Of a DNA stretch of 64,000 nt, positions 53,036 to 61,777 are shown in pieces. The stretch is from positions 1 to 64,000 of the forward strand of contig NZ_CP102605.1 in assembly GCF_024707505.1 (NCBI RefSeq), in the 5' to 3' direction. The position numbers were made by a program, and so were the translations under genes. Positions within the stretch are counted from its first letter, which is position 1. Every line of letters starts with the position of its first letter. The stretch is from Pantoea sp. SOD02 (lineage in GTDB: Bacteria > Pseudomonadota > Gammaproteobacteria > Enterobacterales > Enterobacteriaceae). The notes below the pieces were generated by a model. That model saw only the letters and a list, made by a program, of their open reading frames with translations, did no database searches and was not told the origin of the DNA.

Positions 53036-54142
53036 ATGAAAACGCGCCTGCTTTTGGCAATGGGATTACTGGCTTCAACGGCGGCCGCCGCCTCCACTTA
53101 TCCGCTGACCGTCACCGATATGGACGGCAACACGCAAACCATCAGTAAAGAGCCGCAGCACATTATTCTGCAGGATGGCCGCGACATTTTGACGCTGGCG
53201 CTGCTGGACCGCGACGACCCGTTTAAGCGCGTGGTGGCGTGGAACAATCTGCCGAAAAAGCAGGACACGCAAACCTGGGATCTGCTGAAAGGGCGCTGGC
53301 CGGAAGCGACGAAAATCGTCGATATGGGCTTTAACGATCAGGGCCAGGTCAATCTCGAAAGCGTGCTGGCGCAAAAACCGGATTTGATGATTGCGCAATT
53401 GCGCGCCAAACCGGCGCTTCAGCAATCGGGCGTGCTCGCTACCTTGCAGAATCTGCATATTCCTGTGGTGTTCGTGGATTACGAACTGCATCCGGCGCAG
53501 AACACTGCACCGAGCGTGACACTGCTCGGCAAAGTGCTGAACCGCGAAACCCAGGCCAAGGCTTACACCGATTTTTATCAGCAGAAATTCGCGCGCATTA
53601 CACAGGGCGTGGCAGAAGTGAAAAATAAGCCAACGGTGTTTATCGAACCGATCGCCGGGAATAGCGACAACTGCTGCTTCACGCACAGCCACAATGGTTG
53701 GGGCGGATTGGTGGAAGCGGTGGGCGGTAAAAATATCGGCTCTGAATTGTTGCCGGGCAACGCCGGATTTGTCGCGCTGGAGAAAATCATCGCTATGAAA
53801 CCGGATGTTTACATCATGACCGGTTCGAAGCGTCCGAACGCCAATGTGCTGCCGTTTGGTTATGGCGTGCAACCGCAGGAAGTGAAAGCCACCTTCCAGA
53901 CGCTGCTGAAGCGCACCGGCCTGGCGCAGATTGAGCCGGTGAAACAGGGCCGTGTTTACGGCGTTTATCATCATTTCTATAACCATCCGTACAACATCAT
54001 CGGCATGGAAATTCTGGCGAAAGATCTCTATCCGCAACAGTTTGCCGATCTGAAGCCCAACGCAGATTTCCGCACCATCGTTAAAAACTTCACTACGTTG
54101 CCGGATAACGCGATTGATTTAAGTTACCCGAACAATCAGTAA
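53036..54142 (+). CDS. Iron-type (siderophore/heme) ABC substrate-binding protein
   Basis: Periplasmic binding protein of 368 residues in the FhuD/BtuF fold family. A signal peptide ends near AAA-AS (residue about 20). YPLTVTDMDGNTQTISKEPQHIIL is the standard start of this fold, and GGKNIGSELLPGNAGFVALEKIIAMKPDVYIMTGS the standard second half. DNCCFTHSHNGWGGLVEAVGG has a rare Cys-Cys-His pattern. It stands alone without permease or ATPase, so it must share a transporter encoded elsewhere. The Fur-box-like site upstream supports iron control. Confidence 0.86.
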   Translation: MKTRLLLAMGLLASTAAAASTYPLTVTDMDGNTQTISKEPQHIILQDGRDILTLALLDRDDPFKRVVAWNNLPKKQDTQTWDLLKGRWPEATKIVDMGFNDQGQVNLESVLAQKPDLMIAQLRAKPALQQSGVLATLQNLHIPVVFVDYELHPAQNTAPSVTLLGKVLNRETQAKAYTDFYQQKFARITQGVAEVKNKPTVFIEPIAGNSDNCCFTHSHNGWGGLVEAVGGKNIGSELLPGNAGFVALEKIIAMKPDVYIMTGSKRPNANVLPFGYGVQPQEVKATFQTLLKRTGLAQIEPVKQGRVYGVYHHFYNHPYNIIGMEILAKDLYPQQFADLKPNADFRTIVKNFTTLPDNAIDLSYPNNQ

Positions 54143-54156
54143 TCGCGGGTTTTCAC

Positions 54157-54176
54157 GGTCGCCATTTATGGCGACC
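54157..54176. repeat. REP palindrome lacking the GTAG head
   Basis: GGTCGCCATTTATGGCGACC, 14 bases after the stop of the iron-type binding protein. CAC replaces the GTAG. Confidence 0.8.
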
Positions 54177-54215
54177 CATCCGTTCAATCAACATTCCTCA
54201 ATGACAACGATAATT

Positions 54216-54233
54216 GTTATGTTATAACATAAC
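54216..54233. promoter_or_regulatory. Zur box
   Basis: GTTATGTTATAACATAAC is a perfect 18-base palindrome with the pattern of gammaproteobacterial Zur sites. It lies 63 bases before a CobW-type GTPase, a usual zinc-limitation gene. Confidence 0.8.
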
Positions 54234-54295
54234 TAAAAACAGCACTGCGCGTATGCCTATACGCCTTGTGAACGTTGTCATTCAGAGGAGTTGCT

Positions 54296-55516
54296 ATGTC
54301 AGCATTAACCCAAAACCAGCATGGTTCTAAAAAACTTCCCGTCACCGTACTTTCCGGCTTTCTCGGCGCCGGTAAAACCACGCTGCTCAATCATATTCTT
54401 AATAACCGCGAAGGCCGTCGCGTGGCGGTGATCGTCAATGATATGTCGGAAGTGAATATCGATGCCGCGCTGGTGCGCGAGGGCGGGGCAGAGCTGTCGC
54501 GCACCGACGAAAAGCTGGTGGAAATGAGCAACGGCTGCATCTGCTGCACGCTGCGTGAAGATTTGCTGCTGGAGGTGAATCGGCTGGCAAAAGATGGACG
54601 TTTCGATAACCTGGTGATCGAATCCACCGGTATTTCTGAACCGCTGCCGGTGGCAGAGACCTTCACCTTCGCCGATGAAGACGGGCAAAGTCTGTCTGAA
54701 GTCGCCGCGCTCGATACCATGGTGACAGTGGTCGATGGCTTCAACTTCCTGCGCGACTATGAATCGAACGAAAGCATTCAGTCGCGCGGTGAATCCTTGG
54801 GCGCGGAGGATGAGCGCACGGTGGTGGATCTGCTGGTCGATCAAATTGAGTTCTGCGATGTGCTGATCCTCAACAAAACCGACCTGATTGATGAGACGGA
54901 AAAAGCGCGATTAATGGCGATCCTGACGTCGCTCAATCCGCGCGCCAACATCATTACCTCTGAATTCGGCAAAGTCGGGCTGGATCAGGTGCTCAACACC
55001 GGTTTGTTTGATTTTGATGCCGCCGCACAGGCGCCGGGCTGGCTGCAGGAGTTGCGTGGTGAACACACGCCAGAAACGGAAGAATATGGCATTCGCAACT
55101 TCGTGTTCCGCGCACGTCGCCCGTTCCATCCGATGCGTTTTTTCCAGTTGATTGAAAACGAGATGCGCGGCGTGGTGCGATCTAAAGGCTACTTCTGGCT
55201 CGCCAGCCGTCCGCGACATGCTGGTTCATGGTCGCAGGCGGGCGGCGTGTCGCGCCAGGGTTTAGCCGGGATGTGGTGGGCCAGCGTACCTAAAGATCGC
55301 TGGCCAGAAGATGCTGAAAACCTTGGCTACATTCTAGAGAACTGGGTTGACGGTAGCGGTGACGCGCGCCAGGAACTGGTGTTTATCGGCATCGACATGG
55401 ATGAAACTGCGCTGCGTAACAAACTGCAACAGGCGCTGTTAACCGATGAGGAAATGGCGCTCGGCCCCGATAATTGGGCAGAATTCCCCGATCCCTTCCA
55501 GCGATGGTTTAACTGA
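54296..55516 (+). CDS. CobW/ZigA-type zinc metallochaperone GTPase
   Basis: G3E GTPase of 406 residues. Walker [10 protein letters not shown] is at 21-29, the metal motif CICC at 81-84 (within [11 protein letters not shown]), and the G4 motif NKTD in the middle. The C-terminal CobW domain ([17 protein letters not shown] onward) is complete. Zur-controlled members are thought to deliver zinc to client proteins under starvation. The Zur palindrome upstream makes the zinc role likely. The start at 54296 has GAGGAG just before it; a TTG 21 bases upstream was not chosen. A REP palindrome followed by T residues ends the unit. Confidence 0.92.
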   Translation: MSALTQNQHGSKKLPVTVLSGFLGAGKTTLLNHILNNREGRRVAVIVNDMSEVNIDAALVREGGAELSRTDEKLVEMSNGCICCTLREDLLLEVNRLAKDGRFDNLVIESTGISEPLPVAETFTFADEDGQSLSEVAALDTMVTVVDGFNFLRDYESNESIQSRGESLGAEDERTVVDLLVDQIEFCDVLILNKTDLIDETEKARLMAILTSLNPRANIITSEFGKVGLDQVLNTGLFDFDAAAQAPGWLQELRGEHTPETEEYGIRNFVFRARRPFHPMRFFQLIENEMRGVVRSKGYFWLASRPRHAGSWSQAGGVSRQGLAGMWWASVPKDRWPEDAENLGYILENWVDGSGDARQELVFIGIDMDETALRNKLQQALLTDEEMALGPDNWAEFPDPFQRWFN

Positions 55517-55518
55517 TT

Positions 55519-55548
55519 GTAGGGTCGCCATTCATGGCGACCTTTTTT
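55519..55548. repeat. REP palindrome with a T-run
   Basis: GTAG-headed GGTCGCCATTCATGGCGACC followed by six or seven T residues, three bases after the CobW-type stop. It could also serve as a terminator for both convergent genes. Confidence 0.8.
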
Positions 55549-55550
55549 AA

Positions 55551-56219
55551 TTACACCTTTCCCAACCACATCGAAACCTCAACCCCATCATTAAACGGCA
55601 GCGACATAAACCCTCTACTGCTGTGCACCAGCTCCAGATATTCCGGGCTGAAATCGGCATCGTCGGCAACAATTAGCGCGCCGGGACGCAAAAACGGCTG
55701 CACCAGCGTCACAATCTCCGGGTAGATCGCTTTTGCGCCGTCCAGCACCAGCATATCGATGGTGGCCGGTAGATCGCAGCTCAATGTTTGCAACGCATCG
55801 CCCACGCGCACCTCAATCAAATCGCTGACGCCTGCATCGGCGAAATGGTTACGGGCTAACGCCACTTTCCCCGGCTCAAATTCGCAGGTGATGATGTTGC
55901 CGCCGCCATTATCGCGTACCGCCGCCGCCAGATGCAGCGTGGAAATGCCGAACGAGGTACCAAACTCAACGATGGTTTTGGCATGGCTGCTGCGCGCCAG
56001 CATATACAGCAACTTGCCGGTTTCACGTGAGACCGCCAGCGGGACTTCCTTCAAATGTCCGTAAAGTTCCAGGTAATCGGTTTTGCTGTGCAGCAGGCGA
56101 TGTTGTTCGGCGTCAGACATCGTTCTGAACGCATCGTTGGTTGGATGCGCCATATTATCGGCCAGCTCAAACAGGTAATTGAGCAGCGGCGCCAGTGGCG
56201 CAGAAGTTAAGGTGTACAT
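55551..56219 (-). CDS. SAM-dependent O-methyltransferase, COMT-like
   Basis: Class I methyltransferase of 222 residues. The SAM site is IVEFGTSFGISTLHLAAA, and ITCEFEPGKVALARNHFADAG follows as in the catechol O-methyltransferase group; IDMLVLDGAKAIYPEIV and LIVADDADF hold the metal-ligand aspartates. The acceptor is unknown. I chose the ATG at 56219 with CGGAG upstream. It diverges from a TetR gene, which probably represses it. Confidence 0.86.
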   Translation of the reverse strand: MYTLTSAPLAPLLNYLFELADNMAHPTNDAFRTMSDAEQHRLLHSKTDYLELYGHLKEVPLAVSRETGKLLYMLARSSHAKTIVEFGTSFGISTLHLAAAVRDNGGGNIITCEFEPGKVALARNHFADAGVSDLIEVRVGDALQTLSCDLPATIDMLVLDGAKAIYPEIVTLVQPFLRPGALIVADDADFSPEYLELVHSSRGFMSLPFNDGVEVSMWLGKV

Positions 56220-56310
56220 GTTGTTCTCCGGGCATACCAAGTGGATTTTTCTGTGCCAACAGAATACGATGAATTATTCGCGTTTCACTATTCGTGTTCA
56301 GGGGATGATG

Positions 56311-56949
56311 ATGGCTGAGCCACGTAACACTAAGATTTCAGAGAGAAAAAGGCCCAAGCAAGCGCGCTCCAGCGAGCTGGTTTCCGCAATATTGCAAGCG
56401 GCTACTCAGGTTTTAGAGCTGGAAGGCGCCGCACGTTTCACCACGGCGCGGGTGGCGGAACGCGCGGGCGTGAGTATTGGATCGCTGTATCAATATTTTC
56501 CCAATAAGGCGGCTATTCTTTTCAGATTGCAAAGCGAGGAATGGCAGCGCACCGGCAATTTGTTAGGTGCGATTCTGCGTAATACCGCCAACACACCGCG
56601 TCAGCGACTCCACGATCTCACGCTGGCGTTTTTACATTCCGAATGCGAAGAGGCGGCGATGCGCACCGCGCTGAATGACGCCGCGCCTCTGTATCGTGAC
56701 GCGCCGGAAGTGCAGGAAGCGCGCGCGGCAGGTGAAAACGTCATCAGTGATTTTCTGCGTGAAGTATTACCGCAGTCAGAGGAGAGCGAACGGGCGCGCG
56801 CCGCAGATTTATTGAACAGTACGCTGGGCAATGTTGGGAAACACTTTTCCGAATCGCCGCGCACGCCAGCAGAGATTCAGGCTTACGCGCACGAGATGGC
56901 GGAGATGTTTTGTGCCTGGATCAGGGAAAAAGGCGCCGATTTACAGTAA
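56311..56949 (+). CDS. TetR-family transcription regulator
   Basis: Repressor of 212 residues. The helix-turn-helix is at about residues 30-65 (FTTARVAERAGVSIGSLYQYFPNKAAILF). The C-terminal half is an all-helical ligand domain. Three adjacent ATG codons (56305, 56308, 56311) are possible starts; AGGGG at 56300-56304 best suits 56311. It is divergent from the O-methyltransferase gene, 91 bases apart, and TATTCG repeats in that gap (56275-56292) are a possible operator. Ligand unknown. Confidence 0.87.
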   Translation: MAEPRNTKISERKRPKQARSSELVSAILQAATQVLELEGAARFTTARVAERAGVSIGSLYQYFPNKAAILFRLQSEEWQRTGNLLGAILRNTANTPRQRLHDLTLAFLHSECEEAAMRTALNDAAPLYRDAPEVQEARAAGENVISDFLREVLPQSEESERARAADLLNSTLGNVGKHFSESPRTPAEIQAYAHEMAEMFCAWIREKGADLQ

Positions 56950-57071
56950 AAGATGGACTGGAAATCTCTGAAAGCGGTTAACAAACTCATTATTCACATT
57001 CTCAATAATCCACACCGCGAGTAAGCTTAACAAAACCTTTATAGAGCCGAATGAGCAAACGGGAGAGCAAA

Positions 57072-57893
57072 ATGGCAGTGAAGATGATTGCGGTGGATAT
57101 GGATGGCACTTTTCTCGATGACAACAAACAGTACAACGCGCAGCGCTTTGCGCGTCAGTATGCGTTGCTGAAAGAGAAGGGCATTCGTTTCGTGGTCGCC
57201 AGCGGCAATCAGTATTATCAGTTGCTGCGCTACTTTCCTGACATCAAAGATGAGATCGCTTTTGTCGCGGAAAACGGCGCCTGGGTTTCTGACAGCAATG
57301 AAGAGATCTTCTGCGGTGAACTGGCGCAGGAACGCGTGCATCAAATCCTCGATATTCTCGCCAAAGAACCGGACATTAGCACCGTGGTTTGTGGTCGCAA
57401 CGGCGCGTACGTGCACACGTCAATGTCCGACGAAGTGATTGCCATGCTGGCGAATCATTATCATCGTCTGGAAAAGCGCGACAATCTCTACGATATCGAC
57501 GACACCATCTTTAAGTTCTCGCTGAATCTAGCGCACGAAGGCGTTGATGCCTTGATGGAGCGGTTGCACGCTGAGCTGGGCGCGATTGAAAACATTATGC
57601 ATCCGGTTTCCAGCGGTTTTGGTTTTGTTGATTTGATCATTCCCGGCTGCCACAAAGCGCACGGCATCGCGCTGCTGCAGGAAAAATGGGGCATCGATGA
57701 TTGTGAAGTGGTGGCGGTAGGCGACAGCGCCAACGACATCGAAATGCTGCGTCAGGCGTGCTACAGCTTCTCAATGGCGAACGCCGCAGCGCCGGTCAGC
57801 GCGGTGTCGCGTTACAGAACCGAAAGCAACAATGACGAAGGCGCGCTTAACGTGATCGCCCGCATTCTTGCGCGCGAAGTGCCGTTTGGTTGA
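57072..57893 (+). CDS. Cof-type HAD phosphatase
   Basis: Haloacid dehalogenase-type phosphatase of 273 residues, similar in length to YbiV/SupH-like sugar phosphatases. The nucleophile motif is VDMDGTFLDD (Asp 9 and 11), and motif IV is VAVGDSANDIEML near the C-terminus; the cap domain lies between. The substrate is probably a sugar phosphate or a flavin-type phosphate; not resolvable. GGGAGAG precedes the ATG at 57072; a start at 57051 lacks a site. Confidence 0.9.
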   Translation: MAVKMIAVDMDGTFLDDNKQYNAQRFARQYALLKEKGIRFVVASGNQYYQLLRYFPDIKDEIAFVAENGAWVSDSNEEIFCGELAQERVHQILDILAKEPDISTVVCGRNGAYVHTSMSDEVIAMLANHYHRLEKRDNLYDIDDTIFKFSLNLAHEGVDALMERLHAELGAIENIMHPVSSGFGFVDLIIPGCHKAHGIALLQEKWGIDDCEVVAVGDSANDIEMLRQACYSFSMANAAAPVSAVSRYRTESNNDEGALNVIARILAREVPFG

Positions 57894-57903
57894 TGAATTT
57901 CCA

Positions 57904-58014
57904 GGTGCGCATAAATGCGCACCCTACGAAAACCTCGCCAAATCGTCGTAGGGTCGCCATTCATGGCGACCGATTCACGCTTAACTGTCAAGCATTACGC
58001 CATTCATGGCGACC
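57904..58014. repeat. REP cluster (three units) between convergent genes
   Basis: A GGTGCGCAT-type copy ending CTAC (57904-57927), a GTAG-headed GGTCGCCAT copy (57948-57971), and a partial CGCCATTCATGGCGACC copy (57999-58014). The first two, with spacer and downstream bases, match the unit at 31518-31607. Confidence 0.85.
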
Positions 58015-58015
58015 G

Positions 58016-58903
58016 TTATTTAAAATATCCCGCCTCACGCATATCCTGCAGTAATCCCAGCCCACGCGGCTGCCAGTTAAACGTCTCACGCGTCCACGCG
58101 CTGGAGGACGGATTATCGGTAGAGGCGAAGAACGCCATCCAGCCTAGCCACGCTTTGGCTTCTTCCAGCGTCAGGCTTTTCACCGGCAGCGCTAATCCGG
58201 CGCCGATGGTTTCGGCAATCTGACGGAACGGCACACCTTCTTCCTGCACCGCATGCAGAATCGCCCCCGGCTCAGCCTGCTCAGCCGCAAGGCAAAACAG
58301 TTCAGCTGCATCATCACGATGTACCGCAGGCCAGCGATTCTCGCCGTCGCCAACATATACCGCCGCACCTTTCTCCTTTGCCATGTTGATGATTATCGGA
58401 ATAAATCCATGATCGCCCGCGCCATGCACGGTTGGCGGCAAGCGCACCAGCGCCACGCGCACGCCGCTGTCGGCCAGCGCCAACGCGGCGACGTTAGAAT
58501 TGGAACGTGGATGCGCGCCCGCTGTCGGTCTGATTTGTTCGGTGGCGAGACGTCCAGGCGACACCAACGCGGTGCCGGTGGTGACAATTAGCGGGCGATC
58601 TGAACCTGCAAATACTTCACCCATCGCCAGAATCGCGCGCTGATCGACCTCTGCAGCATGATCCATGCGGCTGAAATCGTGTATATATCCGGCGTGGATC
58701 ACGCCGTCGCTCTGTTCAACGGCCTTGCGCAGACCGACGAGATCTTCAAGATCGCCGCGAATCACCTGCACACCTTGCTGCTGCAATTTTTCTGCGGAAG
58801 CCTCGCTACGCGCAAGACCTTGCACCTGATAACCACGTGTCTGCAGTTTTTTCACAATGGCGGAACCGATAAAGCCGCTCGCCCCGGTCACAAAAATTCG
58901 CAT
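58016..58903 (-). CDS. NAD(P)-dependent SDR/epimerase family protein
   Basis: Extended-type short-chain dehydrogenase of 295 residues. RIFVTGASGFIGSAIVKKLQTRGYQV is the nucleotide site at the N-terminus, and VIRGDLEDLVGL follows. The usual catalytic YxxxK is not evident: the region reads QIRPTAGAHPRSNSNVAALAL, so the protein may be of the atypical kind or non-catalytic. It diverges from an XRE regulator. The start at 58903 has GGAG upstream; a longer frame goes to 58924. Confidence 0.84.
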   Translation of the reverse strand: MRIFVTGASGFIGSAIVKKLQTRGYQVQGLARSEASAEKLQQQGVQVIRGDLEDLVGLRKAVEQSDGVIHAGYIHDFSRMDHAAEVDQRAILAMGEVFAGSDRPLIVTTGTALVSPGRLATEQIRPTAGAHPRSNSNVAALALADSGVRVALVRLPPTVHGAGDHGFIPIIINMAKEKGAAVYVGDGENRWPAVHRDDAAELFCLAAEQAEPGAILHAVQEEGVPFRQIAETIGAGLALPVKSLTLEEAKAWLGWMAFFASTDNPSSSAWTRETFNWQPRGLGLLQDMREAGYFK

Positions 58904-59006
58904 ATTGGTGCTCCACTTTTTCAAAGTTGAAGCACTATCATAAAAGTCTGCGACGCGGCGAAAAGTCGTGAGCTTATACAGGTATACGCACTAACAGGAT
59001 AAAGGC

Positions 59007-59831
59007 ATGACTCAGCAAGATGACAACGTGCTCGGCAACTATCTGCGCGAACGCCGCCAGCGGCTTGATGCGGCGAAACTCGGCTACACCTTGCTGCGCC
59101 GCCGCACACCGGGCCTGCGCCGGGAAGAAGTGGCGGTGCGCGCGTGCGTTAGCACCACGTGGTATACGTGGCTGGAGCAGGGCAGAGGCGGCGCGCCTTC
59201 GGAAGAAGTGCTGGAACGTTTAGCTCGCGCATTGGAGCTGAGCGCCGCCGAGCGCGATCACCTGTTTTTGCTGGCGCAAAATCGTCTGCCGGGCGTGACA
59301 TGGCAAGCGGGTGTGGATGTTTCGCCATCGCTACAGCGCGTACTCGACAGCATGGAGAACACGCCAGCGCTGGTGAAAACCGCAGAGTGGCAAGTGGTGG
59401 CGTGGAACCGCGCGGCGACCAAAGTGTTTGTTGATTACGCCGAGCTGCCGCCCGCCCAGCGCAATATCCTGCTAATGATGTTCCGTAACGAGGAGATGAA
59501 GAAGCGCCTCCCGGACTGGCATAAAGTGACACGCGGCATGGTGGCTAACTTCCGCGCGGACGTGGCGCGAACCGGCGCCAGCGAGCATGTGCGCGCGCTG
59601 GTGGATGAGCTGTGCGAGATGAGCGACACCTTCCGCCAGCTGTGGCAATCGCAGGAAGTGAGTCAGCATGGCGAAGGCATCAAACAGCTGTGGCTGCCCG
59701 ACGAAGGTGTGCTCGAGCTGGAATACAGCACCTTCGCGGTTGAAGGCAAACCGGGTTTAAGTCTGGTGGTGTTTAATCCGCGTCAGCAGCACGATCGGGA
59801 TTGTGTGGTGCGGCTGATGGCGCGTCCGTAG
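59007..59831 (+). CDS. XRE/MmyB-type transcription regulator
   Basis: Regulator of 274 residues. The N-terminal helix-turn-helix (LGNYLRERRQRLDAAKLG and LRREEVAVRACVSTTWYTWLEQGRG) and the C-terminal MmyB-like ligand domain (VAWNRAATKVFVDY, then NILLMMFRNEEMKKRLPDW) are typical of the group, which often controls a neighbouring SDR gene. AAGG lies upstream of the ATG. Its last 59 bases overlap the end of the convergent HxlR gene. Confidence 0.88.
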   Translation: MTQQDDNVLGNYLRERRQRLDAAKLGYTLLRRRTPGLRREEVAVRACVSTTWYTWLEQGRGGAPSEEVLERLARALELSAAERDHLFLLAQNRLPGVTWQAGVDVSPSLQRVLDSMENTPALVKTAEWQVVAWNRAATKVFVDYAELPPAQRNILLMMFRNEEMKKRLPDWHKVTRGMVANFRADVARTGASEHVRALVDELCEMSDTFRQLWQSQEVSQHGEGIKQLWLPDEGVLELEYSTFAVEGKPGLSLVVFNPRQQHDRDCVVRLMARP

Positions 59832-60204
59832 CGGCGCGATAGTGGGCTTCCATCTCATCCAGTGCCGCCTGATTCTCCAGCCCCCATTGATACATCTGTT
59901 CAATCGGTGCCGCGAACGTCATGCCGAGCGGCGTTAAGCGGTAATCGACTTTCGGCGGCACTACATCATAAACGTGACGGGCAATCAGCCCGCGCTGTTC
60001 CAGCTCTTTCAGCGTTTGAAACAGCATCTTCTTCGAAATTCCCTGCAGGCTGCGTTGCAACTCGCCGGTGCGTGCGCGATGGTTCGGCCAGTGATACAGC
60101 GCGTGCAAAACCATGCTGCTCCATTTCACCGAAAACAGATCCATCAGCCGGCGCGGCGGCGAATCCGCATAAAAAAACAGCTTACCGTCAACAATTGCGG
60201 GCAT
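59773..60204 (-). CDS. HxlR-family transcription regulator
   Basis: Winged-helix regulator of 143 residues. RRLMDLFSVKWSSMVLHALYHWPNHRARTGELQRSLQGISKKMLFQTLKELEQRGLI is the HxlR DNA-binding domain, ending DYRLTPLGMTF. Members often sense aldehydes, quinones or other reactive molecules. It diverges from the YahK-like gene and there is a palindrome over its ribosome-site region. The ATG at 60204 has AGGAGG upstream. The last residues overlap the convergent XRE gene. Confidence 0.88.
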   Translation of the reverse strand: MPAIVDGKLFFYADSPPRRLMDLFSVKWSSMVLHALYHWPNHRARTGELQRSLQGISKKMLFQTLKELEQRGLIARHVYDVVPPKVDYRLTPLGMTFAAPIEQMYQWGLENQAALDEMEAHYRAATDAPSAAPHNPDRAADAD

Positions 60205-60223
60205 CGTTTGAACCTCCTGTACG

Positions 60224-60239
60224 GTTACCAAATGGTAAC
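60224..60239. promoter_or_regulatory. Candidate HxlR operator
   Basis: GTTACCAAATGGTAAC is a perfect 16-base palindrome in the 111 bases between the HxlR gene and the divergent YahK-type gene. The place and symmetry fit a HxlR dimer site. Confidence 0.65.
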
Positions 60240-60315
60240 TACTATCAATTTTGCACCATGTTCACTATAGTCTGCCGCCTTCAGCTAGCCAAAGCCAGTT
60301 CATTACGGAGGCACT

Positions 60316-61365
60316 ATGAAAATCAATGCATTAGTCGCGCACGACGCGGCTAAACCGCTCTCTTCCAGCCAGATTGCACTGCGCCCGCTGCAGCAGCAGG
60401 ATGTCAAAATTGAAATTTTGTACTGCGGCGTGTGCCATTCGGATCTGCATATGGCACGTAACGAATGGGCGGTCAGTCGCTATCCGCTGGTGCCGGGACA
60501 TGAAATCGTTGGACGCGTGGTGGAAACCGGCGCGGACGTAACCAATTTCAAAGCGGGCGATGTCGTGGGCGTGGGCGTGATGGTCGATTCCTGCCGCGAA
60601 TGCCATTTCTGCCAGCAGAAAGAAGAGCAATATTGTGAATCCGGCTTTGTTGCAACTTACAACGGCATCGATAAATACACTGGCGACAGCACGTGGGGCG
60701 GCTACGCACAAAATGTCGTGGTCGATCAGCACTTCGTGGTGTCCGTACCTCAAACCTTGCCGTTAGCGGGCGTTGCGCCGCTGTTGTGTGCGGGCGTCAC
60801 TGTGTGGTCGCCGTTGCGTCACTTTAACGTGAAAGCTGGTGATAAAGTTGGCGTTGTCGGCTTGGGCGGATTAGGCCATATGGCGGTTAAGCTGGCGAGC
60901 GCGATGGGCGCGGAAGTCACGCTGTTCACCACTTCACCGGCCAAAGGTGAAGATGCGCTGCGTTTAGGCGCTGCGCGCGTAGTGGTTTCACGTGATGCGG
61001 AGCAGATGGCGGCGGCACAAACTTCACTCGATTTCATCGTGGATTGCGTCTCAGCACCGCACGATCTCGATCCTTACCTTGCCACGCTGAAAACCAACGG
61101 TCGTTTAGTGCTGGTCGGCATTCCCGAGCAGCCGCACCAGTCTCCTAACGTCACGCCGATGGTGAATCGTCGATTGAGCATCAGCGGCTCGTCGATTGGC
61201 AGCATTCAGGAAACCCAGGAGATGCTGGATTTCTGCGGCAAACACAATATCACTGCCGATATCGAACTGATTGCCGGTGAAGAGATCGAAACTGCGTTCA
61301 CACGCATGTTGAAGGGTGATGTGAAGTACCGCTTCGTTATCGATATGCAAGCGACGCGCTGGTAA
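60316..61365 (+). CDS. yahK: Zinc-dependent alcohol dehydrogenase/aldehyde reductase, YahK-like
   Basis: Medium-chain dehydrogenase of 349 residues, the same length as E. coli YahK. Catalytic zinc ligands are Cys 37 (CGVCHSD) and His 62 (GHE); structural zinc cysteines are at 93, 96, 99 and 107. The nucleotide site is VGVVGLGGLGHMAVKLA. YahK-type enzymes reduce many aldehydes with NADPH. The HxlR gene opposite and the palindrome suggest induction by a reactive carbonyl. ACGGAGG precedes the ATG. Confidence 0.92.
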   Translation: MKINALVAHDAAKPLSSSQIALRPLQQQDVKIEILYCGVCHSDLHMARNEWAVSRYPLVPGHEIVGRVVETGADVTNFKAGDVVGVGVMVDSCRECHFCQQKEEQYCESGFVATYNGIDKYTGDSTWGGYAQNVVVDQHFVVSVPQTLPLAGVAPLLCAGVTVWSPLRHFNVKAGDKVGVVGLGGLGHMAVKLASAMGAEVTLFTTSPAKGEDALRLGAARVVVSRDAEQMAAAQTSLDFIVDCVSAPHDLDPYLATLKTNGRLVLVGIPEQPHQSPNVTPMVNRRLSISGSSIGSIQETQEMLDFCGKHNITADIELIAGEEIETAFTRMLKGDVKYRFVIDMQATRW

Positions 61366-61390
61366 ACGTTATACGCCTGCACATTGTTGC

Positions 61391-61415
61391 AGGCGATTTC
61401 ACCCTGAAATCGCCT
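61391..61415. other. Perfect 11-bp inverted repeat resembling the post-parB repeat
   Basis: AGGCGATTTCA and TGAAATCGCCT pair around CCC, 25 bases after the yahK-like stop. No T-run follows, so it is a poor terminator. 18 of 20 bases match the reverse complement of the 20-base repeat at 4811-4830 and 5034-5053. The rest of 61416-61777 is AT-rich with no gene I can support, beyond promoter sequence for the next gene. Confidence 0.6.
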
Positions 61416-61777
61416 GAATAAACATATTCAGTCTATTGATATCATTGATTTTTAATTCTGAAGCGGGTGTCAAAGCTCGCCAGAAACAATTAGTGAATAT
61501 AGTTACAACATACTTTTAATTGTTCACCTATCAGCACCCTGATGTGACATCATCGTCACCTGTCGGTCCACCAGCAAAAATCGAAATTTTTTTGCCCAAC
61601 TCTGCAGTCCATCCATTCGGGATTCTTTAATAAACAGCATTATTAATTTCCACCTGAATGGAAGTTTTACTTCCGCAATAAAACATGTGATCTAGATATT
61701 CAATTGAAAATAATGCTTTATTTTTATGGCATGTAAATTGCTCTAGTGGGTATTACATTTTAACTGATATCACGCCG

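Noticed and set aside
53075-54037. 320-codon antisense frame in the iron-type binding protein gene
   Set aside because: Its length arises from high GC at third positions; the composition (His, Arg, Gln, Phe rich) is that of a shadow frame and the sense gene has a signal peptide and family motifs.
16848-58014. REP palindromes considered as insertion-sequence ends or att sites
   Set aside because: They have the GTAG-plus-hairpin form of REPs, no transposase or integrase lies between them, and no target duplication was seen.
55645-58679. Further GGCTGAAATCG matches to the post-parB repeat at about 55.65 and 58.67 kb
   Set aside because: Only 11 bases match, and both lie inside coding sequence where such a short match is likely by chance.
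61391-61415. Hairpin after the yahK-like gene as an ordinary terminator
   Set aside because: The stem is perfect but GAATAAAC follows instead of a T-run, and the sequence matches the repeats after parB, so it is reported as a possible centromere-type site; terminator activity is not excluded.
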